Source of the DNA: Parerythrobacter lacustris
GTDB lineage: Bacteria > Pseudomonadota > Alphaproteobacteria > Sphingomonadales > Sphingomonadaceae
Assembly (NCBI RefSeq): GCF_024626475.1
Contig: NZ_JANKHH010000001.1
Coordinates: 310,001-374,000, forward strand
DNA: 64,000 bases
Direction of reading: 5' to 3'
Below are positions 27,079 through 35,836 of the stretch, piece by piece. Made by a program: the position numbers and the translations under genes. Position 1 is the first letter of the stretch. Each line of letters begins with the position of its first letter. Below the pieces are notes generated by a model. It did no database searches, had not been told where the DNA came from, and worked only from the letters and a program-made list of their open reading frames with translations.

Positions 27079-27471
27079 ATGTCGAGCGATCCAACCCCCT
27101 CCGTTCTGACCAGGCGCGCCGATTTCCTCGCTGCAAATCGGGGATTGCGCGTGGCGCGACCGGGATTCGTGCTGCTGGTCCAACCGAATCAGGGGCAGGG
27201 CAAGCGCTACGGCATCACCGTGACCAAGAAGATCGGCAATGCGGTGGTGCGCAACCGGATGAAACGCCGGTTTCGCGTGCTGCTGCGCGAAGCCTTGCCC
27301 TCAGCCGGGCTGGCCGATCACGATCATGTGCTGATCGGGCGCGAGACCGGCATCGAACGGGACTTTTCCGCGCTGCGCAGCGAACTGGCCCGTGCGCTGG
27401 AGAAGGCCGCCAAGGGCGAGATTGACCCGGCGCGAAGGCACCGCCCGCGTCACAGGTCGAAGCGCGCATGA
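27079..27471 (+). CDS. rnpA: Ribonuclease P protein component
   Basis: RnpA (130 aa) is the basic protein subunit of RNase P, needed for tRNA 5' processing. The RNR motif region reads [20 protein letters not shown], preceded by YGITVTKK. The C-terminal tail is Arg/His-rich. Its stop overlaps the yidD start by ATGA (27468-27471). Confidence 0.95.
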   Translation: MSSDPTPSVLTRRADFLAANRGLRVARPGFVLLVQPNQGQGKRYGITVTKKIGNAVVRNRMKRRFRVLLREALPSAGLADHDHVLIGRETGIERDFSALRSELARALEKAAKGEIDPARRHRPRHRSKRA

Positions 27472-27677
27472 AGTACCCGCTGATCTGGATCGCCCGGCTG
27501 TGGCAATGGGGGCCTTCGCGCGTCCTGCCGCCGACCTGCCGCTACTCGCCATCCTGCTCGCAATATGCGATCGAAGCGCTCGGCAAACACGGCGCAATCA
27601 AGGGTGGATGGTTGGCGCTGAAACGTATACTGCGCTGCCACCCTTGGGGCGGGCACGGCTTGGATCCCGTGCCGTAG
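27468..27677 (+). CDS. yidD: Membrane protein insertion efficiency factor YidD
   Basis: This 69-aa protein shows the YidD core [15 protein letters not shown] and [22 protein letters not shown], with the conserved cysteines. It aids YidC-dependent insertion. It is translated through an ATGA overlap with rnpA and sits 43 nt before yidC. Confidence 0.95.
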   Translation: MKYPLIWIARLWQWGPSRVLPPTCRYSPSCSQYAIEALGKHGAIKGGWLALKRILRCHPWGGHGLDPVP

Positions 27678-27720
27678 TACCTATGTAACACACCTGTTCG
27701 AATCATTCGGGGCCGAAATC

Positions 27721-29517
27721 TTGGACAACCAGCGTAATCTTTTCCTCGCCGTGGTGCTGTGCGGCCTGTTGCTGATCGGATGGGACAGCGCGATCCGCTT
27801 CTTCTATCCGCAGCCCGATGAGCCCGTGGCGGGCGAGCAGGTTGCCGCGGCACCGCAGGAGGCCGCCGAAGAGCCCACTGTGAAGCGCACCCGCGAGGGC
27901 GGATTGCAGACCCCGGAAGACATCGCCCGCGAGGCGCAGCAGCTGGAAACCTCGCTCGTCGCGGCGGATCGCGTCAAGATCGACGCGCCCGAGATTTCCG
28001 GCTCGATCAACCCGGTCGGCGCACGGATCGACGACATCGTGCTCAAGACCCACAGCGAAACAGTCGAGAAGAACAGCAAGCCGGTGCGCATTTTCTCCCC
28101 CGCCGGCAGCGAGGCGCAGCATTACGCGCAGTTCGGCTGGGCGGGCGAGGGCGTGAAGCTGCCCGGGGTCGACACCGTATGGCAGTCAACCGGCGGCCCG
28201 CTTACCCCCGGCAAGCCGGTGACGCTGACCTGGAACAACGGCGAAGGGCAGCGCTTCACCATCGAACTGTCGATCGACGAGCACTACATGATCAGCGCCA
28301 AGCAGACGGTGGCCAACACCTCCGCTGGCCCGGTGGTGGTGCGCCCGCGCGCCGGGATCGTCCGCACCGACAAGACCGCGAGCCAGGATTCCTTCAACGT
28401 CCATTCGGGCCCGATCGGCGCCTTCGGTGACGGGGTCGTATTCGGCCCGGACTACGACGATCTCGCCGAAAGTGCCGCCGAAGGGCGGACTTCGGGCGCA
28501 CCGCACTGGCTCGGCTTCACCGATATCTACTGGCTTTCGGCGGTCATTCCGCAGGCGGGCAGCAATGTGGAGGCCGATTTCGAACCGCTCGGCAACGGTG
28601 TCTTCGTGGCGAAGATGGCTTACCAGCCGATCACCGTCGCGCCCGGGCGGCAGGTGACGCGGACCACGCAACTCTTCGCCGGGGCGAAGGAAAGCGCGAT
28701 CCTCAACCAGTACGAGGCGGCGGGCGTCGACAAGTTCGGCAATGCGATCGACTGGGGCTGGTTCGGCTGGATCGCGCGCCCGATCTGGTGGTTGCTGGTC
28801 CAGCTGTTCGATCTGGTCGGGAATTTCGGCCTCGCGATCATTGCGATGACCTTCCTCATCCGCCTGCTGCTGTTCCCGATCGCGCAGAAGCAGTTCGCCT
28901 CGATGGCGCAGATGCGCGCGATCCAGCCGAAGATGAAGGCGATCCAGGAACGCTACAAGGACGACAAGCAGAAGCAGCAACAGGAAATCATGGCGCTGTA
29001 CAAGACCGAGAAGGTCAATCCGCTCGCGGGCTGCCTGCCGATCCTGATCCAGATCCCGATCTTCTTCGCGCTCTACAAGGTGCTGATCCTCGCGATCGAG
29101 ATGCGCCACCAGCCGTTCTACGGCTGGCTGCGCGATCTTTCCGCGCCGGACCCTGCGACGCTGGCGCTGGCGCTGAGCAAGGTCGGGATCATGGTGCCCG
29201 GCTGGCTGATGTTCATCTTCGGCATCGGCGTGCTGGCGGTGATCCTCGGCATCACCATGTGGCTGACCTTCCGCCTCAACCCCACCGCGATGGACCCGGT
29301 CCAGCAGCAGATCTTTGCGATCATGCCGTGGATGCTGATGTTTGTCATGGCGCCGTTCGCGGCCGGGCTGCTGCTGTACTGGATCACCAACAACGTGCTG
29401 ACGCTGGCGCAGCAGAGCTATCTCTATTCGAAGCACCCGCAGCTGAAAGCCGCGGCGGAGAAGCAGAAGACCGACCAGGCCAACGTCGCCGAGCGGGACA
29501 AGAAGAGCAAGGCATGA
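27721..29517 (+). CDS. yidC: Membrane protein insertase YidC
   Basis: YidC (598 aa) inserts and folds inner membrane proteins. The first helix begins DNQRNLFLAVVLCGLLLIG. A large periplasmic domain (about residues 60-350) follows, and then the five-helix core with the hydrophilic-groove region near FGLAIIAMTFLIRLLLFPI, a coiled loop KYKDDKQKQQQEI-like (about 415-430), and the later helices. The start is TTG at 27721; no ATG fits and family members begin MDNQRN. The C-terminus is Lys-rich, consistent with ribosome contact. Confidence 0.96.
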   Translation: MDNQRNLFLAVVLCGLLLIGWDSAIRFFYPQPDEPVAGEQVAAAPQEAAEEPTVKRTREGGLQTPEDIAREAQQLETSLVAADRVKIDAPEISGSINPVGARIDDIVLKTHSETVEKNSKPVRIFSPAGSEAQHYAQFGWAGEGVKLPGVDTVWQSTGGPLTPGKPVTLTWNNGEGQRFTIELSIDEHYMISAKQTVANTSAGPVVVRPRAGIVRTDKTASQDSFNVHSGPIGAFGDGVVFGPDYDDLAESAAEGRTSGAPHWLGFTDIYWLSAVIPQAGSNVEADFEPLGNGVFVAKMAYQPITVAPGRQVTRTTQLFAGAKESAILNQYEAAGVDKFGNAIDWGWFGWIARPIWWLLVQLFDLVGNFGLAIIAMTFLIRLLLFPIAQKQFASMAQMRAIQPKMKAIQERYKDDKQKQQQEIMALYKTEKVNPLAGCLPILIQIPIFFALYKVLILAIEMRHQPFYGWLRDLSAPDPATLALALSKVGIMVPGWLMFIFGIGVLAVILGITMWLTFRLNPTAMDPVQQQIFAIMPWMLMFVMAPFAAGLLLYWITNNVLTLAQQSYLYSKHPQLKAAAEKQKTDQANVAERDKKSKA

Positions 29518-29528
29518 GCCATTTCCTC

Positions 29529-29613
29529 GCCATTGCGAGCAGCCGAAGGTTGCGCGGCAATCCAGAACGGCACGCGCTGTCGGCCTGGATTGCTTCGCTA
29601 CGCTCGCAATGAC
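29529..29613. repeat. Inverted pair of REP-like units between yidC and engB
   Basis: Left unit 29529-29565 (GCCATTGCGAGC... CAATCCAG) and right unit 29585-29613 (reverse complement: GTCATTGCGAGC... CAATCCAG) share their outer 12 and inner 8 bases and differ in the middle. This sequence type is a common dispersed repeat in alphaproteobacteria. The right unit ends inside the start region of engB. Confidence 0.75.
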
Positions 29614-29626
29614 AGAGGAAAACCGG

Positions 29627-30271
29627 TTGGACGAGGCCGAGCGCGCCGCGCTCGCCCGCCGCGCGGCCAAGCTGTTCTCGGGCCGGGTGGACTTCCTCCT
29701 CTCGGCGCCGCAGCTCAAGTTCCTGCCCGACCCTACGGTGCCGGAGATCGCCTTCTGCGGGCGCTCCAACGTCGGCAAGTCGAGCCTGCTCAACGCGCTG
29801 ACCGGGCGCAAGGCAATCGCGCGCGCCTCGGTTACACCGGGGCGGACGCAGGAACTGAACTTCTTCGAAGTCGGCGAACCCACCCTGTTCCGGCTGGTCG
29901 ACATGCCGGGTTACGGCTTCGCCAAGGCGCCGGTGAAGGTGGTCGACAAGTGGAAGGCGTTGGTCAACACCTACCTGCGCGGGCGCCAGGTGCTGCACCG
30001 CACGCTGGTGCTGGTCGACAGCCGCCACGGCCTGAAGGATGTCGACCGCGAAATGATGAAGATGCTCGATGCGGCGGCGGTCGGTTACCGGCTCGTGCTG
30101 ACCAAGACCGACAAGATCAAGGCGAGCGATCTCGAGCGCGTTGCCGAGCAGACCGTGGAGGAGGCGCGCAAGCACCCGGCGGCCTTCCCCGAACTCCACC
30201 TGACCAGCGCCGAGAAAGGCATGGGCATCGAGCAATTGCGCGCCGCCGTGCTGCGCGACGCTGGGGTCTAG
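29627..30271 (+). CDS. engB: Ribosome biogenesis GTP-binding protein EngB (YihA/YsxC)
   Basis: EngB is a GTPase (214 aa from this start) needed for large-subunit assembly. G1 is GRSNVGKSSLLNALTG, G3 is VDMPGYGFAK, G4 is LTKTDK and G5 is TSAEKG. I prefer TTG 29627 because GAGG sits 8 nt before it. ATG 29609 is in frame and would add six residues, but it has no ribosome site and lies inside the REP-like unit. The stop codon overlaps that of the convergent transhydrogenase gene in CTAG. Confidence 0.93.
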   Translation: MDEAERAALARRAAKLFSGRVDFLLSAPQLKFLPDPTVPEIAFCGRSNVGKSSLLNALTGRKAIARASVTPGRTQELNFFEVGEPTLFRLVDMPGYGFAKAPVKVVDKWKALVNTYLRGRQVLHRTLVLVDSRHGLKDVDREMMKMLDAAAVGYRLVLTKTDKIKASDLERVAEQTVEEARKHPAAFPELHLTSAEKGMGIEQLRAAVLRDAGV

Positions 30272-31710
30272 CAGACTTTTGCGAATTGCGGTTGCAAGCT
30301 GTCGACCGCAGAATGTTGCAGCCGGTTCCAGATATCGAGCGCGGCGATCTTGTACGCTTCGGCCAGCGTCGGGTAGTTGAAGCAGTTGTCCACCAGATAG
30401 CTCACCGTACCGCCAAGGCCGATCACCGCCTGGCCGATATGGATCAGCTCGCTCGCCCCTTCACCGATTATATGCGCGCCCAGCAGCTTGCCGCTGCCCT
30501 GCTCGCAGACGAGCTTGAGCATGCCGCAGTGCGAGCCCATGATGTGACCGCGCGAGGTCTCGCGGAAGCGGGCGATACCGCATTCATAGGCAATACCGCG
30601 CCGCCTCGCCTCCTGTTCGGTCAGCCCGACCGAGGACAGTTCGGGCACCGCATAGACGCCGTAAGGCAGGTTCGAATCCGCACAGGCGCAATCCTTGCCG
30701 AAAGCATGGCACGCCGCAGCCCGTCCCTGCTCCATCGAGGTGGAAGCAAGACTGGGGAAGCCGATCACATCGCCCGCCGCATAGATATGCGGCTGCGCGG
30801 TCTGGAACGTGCTGCGATCGACTTCGATCCGGCCCCGCGCGTCGGCGGTCAGCCCCGCCTTGGCCAGGTCGAGGCTGCCGGTCGCGCCGATGCGGCCAGC
30901 GGTGAACAGCACCGTTTCGGCGCTGACCAGTCGCCCGTCGGCGAGGACGCACACCGGTTCATCGCGTTCGTTGAACACCACGTGGCGCACCGAGGCACCG
31001 AGCCGCAAATCGACCCCCCGATCGCGCATCAGATAGACCAGATGGTCGACGATATCGCGGTCCATGAAATCGAGCAGGCTGTCGCGCGGCTCGATCAGCG
31101 TAACGGGCACATCCATCGCACTGAAGATCGTGGCATACTCGATCCCGATCACCCCCGCGCCGACCACCACCAGGCTGCGCGGCAGGCGCGGCGAGAGGAT
31201 GAAGCGATCGCTGTCGACCACGCTGGTGCCGTTGAACGGGATGTTGTCCGGGTGGTAGGGCGTGGTTCCGACCCCGATCAGGATTTTCTCCGCTTCGATG
31301 ATCTCGGTGATGCGCTGGTCGCCGACCTCGCGGTCGACCGCAAGCCGGTGCGGCGATTCGAACCGCGCCCGACCGACCAGATGCTTGACCCCGTTGCGGG
31401 TGAACTGGTGCTCAAGCACATCGACTTCGTGCGCGATGGTCTTGTCGAGACGGACGGCCAGGTCCTCCGACCGGATGTCCTGCCGCGCGCGATACCCTTG
31501 GCCGTAGAAGCCGCGCTCGCGCCAGCCGGACAGGTTCAGCGCGGTTTCGCGCAGGGTCTTCGAGGGGATCGTCCCGGTGTGCAGCGACACCCCGCCCAGC
31601 TTCTTGCGGTCGTCGATCACCAGCACCGACTGGCCGAGCTTGGCCGCCTGGATCGCAGCGCGCCGCCCGGCCGGCCCGCTGCCGATCACCACGAAATCAA
31701 ATTGCGCCAT
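30268..31710 (-). CDS. sthA: Soluble (Si-specific) NAD(P)+ transhydrogenase SthA
   Basis: This 480-aa flavoprotein belongs to the pyridine nucleotide-disulfide family. The FAD site is VVIGSGPAGRRAA and the NAD(P) site is VVGAGVIGIEYA; the second FAD motif is YAAGDVIGFPSLASTS. The redox-active CxxxxC of lipoamide dehydrogenase is replaced by GVSLHTGTIPSKTLRE without cysteines, as expected for SthA-type transhydrogenases. I chose ATG 31710 (MAQFDF). It would balance NADH and NADPH in the cytoplasm. Confidence 0.9.
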   Translation of the reverse strand: MAQFDFVVIGSGPAGRRAAIQAAKLGQSVLVIDDRKKLGGVSLHTGTIPSKTLRETALNLSGWRERGFYGQGYRARQDIRSEDLAVRLDKTIAHEVDVLEHQFTRNGVKHLVGRARFESPHRLAVDREVGDQRITEIIEAEKILIGVGTTPYHPDNIPFNGTSVVDSDRFILSPRLPRSLVVVGAGVIGIEYATIFSAMDVPVTLIEPRDSLLDFMDRDIVDHLVYLMRDRGVDLRLGASVRHVVFNERDEPVCVLADGRLVSAETVLFTAGRIGATGSLDLAKAGLTADARGRIEVDRSTFQTAQPHIYAAGDVIGFPSLASTSMEQGRAAACHAFGKDCACADSNLPYGVYAVPELSSVGLTEQEARRRGIAYECGIARFRETSRGHIMGSHCGMLKLVCEQGSGKLLGAHIIGEGASELIHIGQAVIGLGGTVSYLVDNCFNYPTLAEAYKIAALDIWNRLQHSAVDSLQPQFAKVC

Positions 31711-31891
31711 CGTCGATGCCCTTCCCTTCAGGAACAGGAACGCCCACAGCGACAAGAGTTTAAGTGGCGGTGGCAGGAGCTGGATCGATCCCCGACGAGT
31801 TCCCGATGCTCCTTCCGTTCAGCCTCGACAGTATGGGGATGAACGCCTAACGCGGCGGCATTCCGACTCGCGTGGCAAGGTGGCAAGGCGC

Positions 31892-32560
31892 ATGAAGCTC
31901 ATCATCGGCAACAAGAATTACTCCAGCTGGTCGCTGCGCGGCTGGCTCGCGGTCAAGCAATCGGGCCTGCATTTCGAGGAAATCACCGTCCCGATGTTCG
32001 GCGAACAGTGGGAAGAGACCAAGCACGCGGTGCAAGGTACCATGCCGAGCCATGGGAAGGTGCCGATCCTGTGGGACGGCGAGACCGTGGTGTGGGACAG
32101 CCTCGCCATCCTCGAATATTGCGCCGACAAGGTCGGGCGCGACCGGTTCTGGCCCAAGGACGATACCGCGCGCGGGATGGCCCGGTCGATGGTAGCGGAA
32201 ATGCACAGCAGCTTCGCCGCGCTGCGCCGCGAATGCCCGATGAACATCCGCAAGACCTTCGAGGGGGTGACCATAACCGACGACGCGCGCGCCGATACGG
32301 TGCGCGTGCTCCAGCTGTGGGCGGAAGCTCGTGCGCGCTTCGGCCAGGGCGGGCCGTTCCTGTTCGGGACCTTCAGCGCGGCGGATGTGTTCTACGCCCC
32401 GGTGGTCTCACGCTTCCGCAGCTACGAGTTCAAGCTGCCCGGCTTCGCCGAGGCCTATATGGAAGCGCTGTGGGACCACGAATGGATGCAGCAATGGATT
32501 GCCGGCGCAGAGGACGAGCAATGGGTAATCGAACAATACGAGACTACGCCGCAGGGATAG
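31892..32560 (+). CDS. Glutathione S-transferase family protein
   Basis: This 222-aa protein has the thioredoxin-like N-terminal fold (KLIIGNKNYSSWSLRGWLAV; the Ser of YSSWS is the likely glutathione contact) with GKVPILWDGETVVWDSLAILEYC, the cis-Pro and glutathione-binding block. The all-helical C-terminal domain follows. Substrate unknown. Its final 40 nt overlap the start of the S1/P1 nuclease gene, in another frame, so the two are probably co-translated. Confidence 0.9.
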   Translation: MKLIIGNKNYSSWSLRGWLAVKQSGLHFEEITVPMFGEQWEETKHAVQGTMPSHGKVPILWDGETVVWDSLAILEYCADKVGRDRFWPKDDTARGMARSMVAEMHSSFAALRRECPMNIRKTFEGVTITDDARADTVRVLQLWAEARARFGQGGPFLFGTFSAADVFYAPVVSRFRSYEFKLPGFAEAYMEALWDHEWMQQWIAGAEDEQWVIEQYETTPQG

Positions 32561-33426
32561 TCGGCGCGATCCTGCTGGCGCTGGTCGCATTGCTCCCGTC
32601 GCAGGCGCTGGCCTGGGGCGAGTACGGGCACCGTACCACCGCCGAGATTGCGCTGGCCAATGTGAAGCCGGAAACCCGCGCCGCGATCGCGCGACTGCTG
32701 CGCCACGAGCGCGAGATCGGCACCCCCGATTGCGACCTGAAAAGCCTGCCCGATGCCGCCGTATGGCCCGATTGCGTGCGCCGCGAGGGCTGGCGCTGGG
32801 GCTATACCGCCGCCTGGCATTACCAGACCGCGCCGGTGTGCGAGCCCTATAACGTCCGCACCAATTGCAGCGGCGGCAATTGCGTCAGCGCGCAGATCGA
32901 GCGCAATCTGCGGATCGTGGCGGACGAGAGCCTGCCTGGCAATGTCCGGCTGGAAGCGCTCGCCTTCCTCGTCCATTTCGTCGGCGATATCCACATGCCG
33001 CTCCATTCGGGCGACAAGGACGATCGCGGGGGGAACGACAATGTCACCGCCTATGGCATCGTGCCGGGTCGCAACCTCCATTCGATCTGGGACAGCGCGC
33101 TGGCCGAACGCGCGATTTCTTCGGCCGACCCGCCACTGGTGCGCCGCTACTCCCCCGCCGAGCGTGCCGCCATCGCCACTGGCGGACCGGAGGACTGGGG
33201 GCGCGAAAGCTGGCAGACCGCGCGCGATTTCGTCTATCCCAATGCCTTCGACGTCGCGCCGTGCGACGGGGACCTGCCAGATGAAGCCGCGTTGACGCAG
33301 GAGGATATCGTCGCGGCGATTCCCGTCTCGCAAGGGCGGGTGCAGCAGGCGGGCCTGAGGATGGCGCGGCTGCTCGACGAGGCCTTCGCGCCGGGTCCGC
33401 TCGCGGTTGAGGAGCGGCGGCGCTAA
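32521..33426 (+). CDS. S1/P1 nuclease
   Basis: This 301-aa secreted zinc nuclease has a signal peptide ending SQALA. The mature protein then begins WGEYGHR; in this family the N-terminal Trp is a zinc ligand. Further ligand regions are LVHFVGDIHMPLHSGDKDDRGGND and NLHSIWDSAL. Four cysteines (TPDC..., PDCV, CEPYNVRTNCSGGNC) may form disulfides. It cleaves single-stranded nucleic acid in the periplasm or outside. The start is ATG 32521, within the GST gene. Confidence 0.93.
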   Translation: MGNRTIRDYAAGIVGAILLALVALLPSQALAWGEYGHRTTAEIALANVKPETRAAIARLLRHEREIGTPDCDLKSLPDAAVWPDCVRREGWRWGYTAAWHYQTAPVCEPYNVRTNCSGGNCVSAQIERNLRIVADESLPGNVRLEALAFLVHFVGDIHMPLHSGDKDDRGGNDNVTAYGIVPGRNLHSIWDSALAERAISSADPPLVRRYSPAERAAIATGGPEDWGRESWQTARDFVYPNAFDVAPCDGDLPDEAALTQEDIVAAIPVSQGRVQQAGLRMARLLDEAFAPGPLAVEERRR

Positions 33427-34031
33427 CCGATTGCGCTGGCCACGAACCACGCCGCAACGCCCACCATTGCAAGTGCTAGTGCCCGGCGGACGAACTTCGC
33501 CCGCCCCGGTTCGAGCAGCACCGGCCGGATCGATGCCGCGCCGAAGATCAGCAGGAAATGGACCGCCGTCGCGATTGCCACGCTGATCAGCGCCAGCGTG
33601 ATGGCCTGCCGAATCGTCGGCGCGCCACCGGCGACGAATTGCGGCGCGACGGCAAGGAAGAACAGCGCCGCCTTGGGGTTGAACAGGTTGATCGCGAAAC
33701 CGGCCAGGAAGTGCCGCCCAGGTGCTTCGCGCGGAACCGAGGCTGGCGAGGTCTCGCCGCTTGCGCGCCATGCCTCCCACGCGAGATAGAGCATCATCGC
33801 CGCGCCTGCGAAACCGACGAAGCTGGCGGCCTGCGGCAAGGCGGCGAGAAGCGCACTCGCCCCGACCGCCGAGAGCAGCCCGTTGGCGAGCAGCCCCAGC
33901 GCGACCCCGCCGATCGCCGCCAGCCCTGCCTTGCGCCCCTCGCCCAGCACCAGCGCGACCAGCCACGCCATATTGGGGCCGGGCGTCAGCTCGATCAGGA
34001 GGACGGCCAAGGCGAAACCGGTCAGGTCCAT
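33423..34031 (-). CDS. LysE family translocator
   Basis: This 202-aa inner membrane exporter has six hydrophobic segments and the family landmark LIELTPGPNMAWLVAL near the N-terminus and FAINLFNPKAALFFLAV in the middle. Members export amino acids or their derivatives. The stop codon overlaps that of the convergent nuclease gene. It begins 16 nt after the cupin gene stops and is probably expressed with it. Confidence 0.88.
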   Translation of the reverse strand: MDLTGFALAVLLIELTPGPNMAWLVALVLGEGRKAGLAAIGGVALGLLANGLLSAVGASALLAALPQAASFVGFAGAAMMLYLAWEAWRASGETSPASVPREAPGRHFLAGFAINLFNPKAALFFLAVAPQFVAGGAPTIRQAITLALISVAIATAVHFLLIFGAASIRPVLLEPGRAKFVRRALALAMVGVAAWFVASAIG

Positions 34032-34047
34032 CGCGCGCCAGGCAGTC

Positions 34048-34515
34048 TCACGGGATGCGCTTCGCCGGGTACCGGCTGCCGTCCTTGCGGGCATAGCCGT
34101 CGGGATCGAACACCATGTCGATATCGGGATATTCGCCGCTGTCATCCGCACTCGCGCCGCCGCTGATCGCCACGAACACGCAGTCAGAATCGGAACGGTT
34201 GTGGAGCCGGTGGCCGTTCTCGACGCCCGCCGCCCAGGACAGCACATCGCCGGGGCCGACGGGGGTTTCGCCCTCGTCCTCGATCAGTACCGCTTCGCCC
34301 ACCAGCATCACCACCAGCTCGTCCTGCCCGCGATGCCAGTGCCGTTGCGAAGAGAAGGCACCAGGTTTGAGCACGACGTGGCTCGCCCCGAGCTTCGTCA
34401 GCCCGGCGGCAGGGGCGAGGCGGCGGTACCAGCGCCCTTCCACATCGGCATCGAAGGGCTCAGGGTACCCCGTGGCATTGGTCTGCGGGATGGCATCGAG
34501 ATCGAGCTTGGGCAT
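34048..34515 (-). CDS. Cupin domain protein
   Basis: This 155-aa protein has the cupin metal-site pattern: RHWHRGQDELVVMLVGEAV (motif 1 with two His and a Glu) and NGHRLHNRSDSDCVF (motif 2 His). The single-domain fold has no signal peptide. It shares a transcript with the LysE exporter. The substrate is not evident. Confidence 0.85.
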   Translation of the reverse strand: MPKLDLDAIPQTNATGYPEPFDADVEGRWYRRLAPAAGLTKLGASHVVLKPGAFSSQRHWHRGQDELVVMLVGEAVLIEDEGETPVGPGDVLSWAAGVENGHRLHNRSDSDCVFVAISGGASADDSGEYPDIDMVFDPDGYARKDGSRYPAKRIP

Positions 34516-34568
34516 GGTGTGCGTTCTCCGGCTGGTCAGCGCCTCGCTGCTGCTTTAGTCCCAAGCCG

Positions 34569-35705
34569 ATGAGCGACGCCATAGAGATTGCCGAAAAACT
34601 GATCGCCGCCCCCAGCGTGACCCCGGCGACGGGACTTGTGTTCGACGTGCTGGAGGAGATGCTCGCGCCGCTTGGCTTCGAGGTGCATCGCATGACGCGC
34701 GGCGATGGCACGACCGGCAGCGACGAGGCTCCGGTCGAGAACCTGTTCGCCATCCGCCAGGGACCCGCCGGTTCGAAGCATTTCGCCTTTGCCGGGCATC
34801 TCGACGTCGTCCCGCCGGGCAATGGCTGGACCAGCGCCCCTTTCGCGCCCGAGCGGTGCGGCGACCTTCTCTATGGCCGCGGCGCGGTCGATATGAAGGG
34901 GGCGATCGCCTGCATGGTCGAGGCAGCCCGCCACGTGCCGCAGGATGCGGGCACCATCAGCTTCATCATCACCGGCGACGAGGAAGGCCCCGCGCTCCAC
35001 GGCACCCGCGCGCTGATCGATTTCATGCGCGCCGAGGGCCACCAGCCCGACCTGTGCCTCGTCGGTGAGCCCACCTCGGTCAATCGCCTCGGCGACATGA
35101 TGAAGATCGGGCGGCGCGGTTCTGTCAATATCTGGCTCGAGGTGGCGGGGGTGCAAGGCCACGTCGCCTATCCGCACCTGGCAGACAATCCGGTCCCGAA
35201 ACTGGTCGCGATGCTGGCGGAGCTCGATGCTTTGGTGCTCGACGAAGGCACCGACTGGTTCCAGCCGTCCAACCTCGAAATCACCGATCTCGAAGTCGGC
35301 AATCCGGCGCATAATGTGATTCCGGAAAAGGCCAAGGCGCGCCTCTCGATCCGCTTCAACGACCGGCATTCGGGCGCTTCGCTGTCCGAACTGGTCGCCG
35401 CCATCGCCCGGAAACACGGAGGCTCCGCGCTGCCGATTGTCTCGGGCGAGCCTTTCCTCACCCCGCCGGGCACCTTCTCGCAGATCATCGCCGACGCGGT
35501 GTTGGCGGAGACGGGGATCATTCCCGAACCCTCGACCACGGGTGGCACCTCCGATGCGCGATTCCTGCGCAGCGTCTGCCCGGTGATCGAATTCGGCCTG
35601 TGCAACGCAACCATGCACAAGCGCGACGAAGCGGTGGCCATGGCGGATCTGGAAACCCTGAGCCGCATCTACGCCCGGATTGCCCAGGCCGCGCTCGATT
35701 CCTGA
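34569..35705 (+). CDS. dapE: Succinyl-diaminopimelate desuccinylase
   Basis: DapE (378 aa) removes the succinyl group from N-succinyl-LL-diaminopimelate in the lysine and peptidoglycan pathway. The M20 zinc sites are visible: FAGHLDVVPPG, GRGAVDMKGAIACMV, ITGDEEGPALHGT and CLVGEPTS, with TTGGTSDARF near the C-terminus. Length matches the family. dapB lies 4 kb further on. Confidence 0.95.
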   Translation: MSDAIEIAEKLIAAPSVTPATGLVFDVLEEMLAPLGFEVHRMTRGDGTTGSDEAPVENLFAIRQGPAGSKHFAFAGHLDVVPPGNGWTSAPFAPERCGDLLYGRGAVDMKGAIACMVEAARHVPQDAGTISFIITGDEEGPALHGTRALIDFMRAEGHQPDLCLVGEPTSVNRLGDMMKIGRRGSVNIWLEVAGVQGHVAYPHLADNPVPKLVAMLAELDALVLDEGTDWFQPSNLEITDLEVGNPAHNVIPEKAKARLSIRFNDRHSGASLSELVAAIARKHGGSALPIVSGEPFLTPPGTFSQIIADAVLAETGIIPEPSTTGGTSDARFLRSVCPVIEFGLCNATMHKRDEAVAMADLETLSRIYARIAQAALDS

Positions 35706-35836
35706 TCTAACCGTCTCCCCGGGCTCGGCCCCGGCTTGAGGGCCGTAGTGACGGACGTGGGTTGTGCTGTGAGTCTGCTTCCAATCCCTGCGCGAATTCC
35801 CTAGCGTCGCCCGCAAAGATTTGAGGGGTCTGAGAG

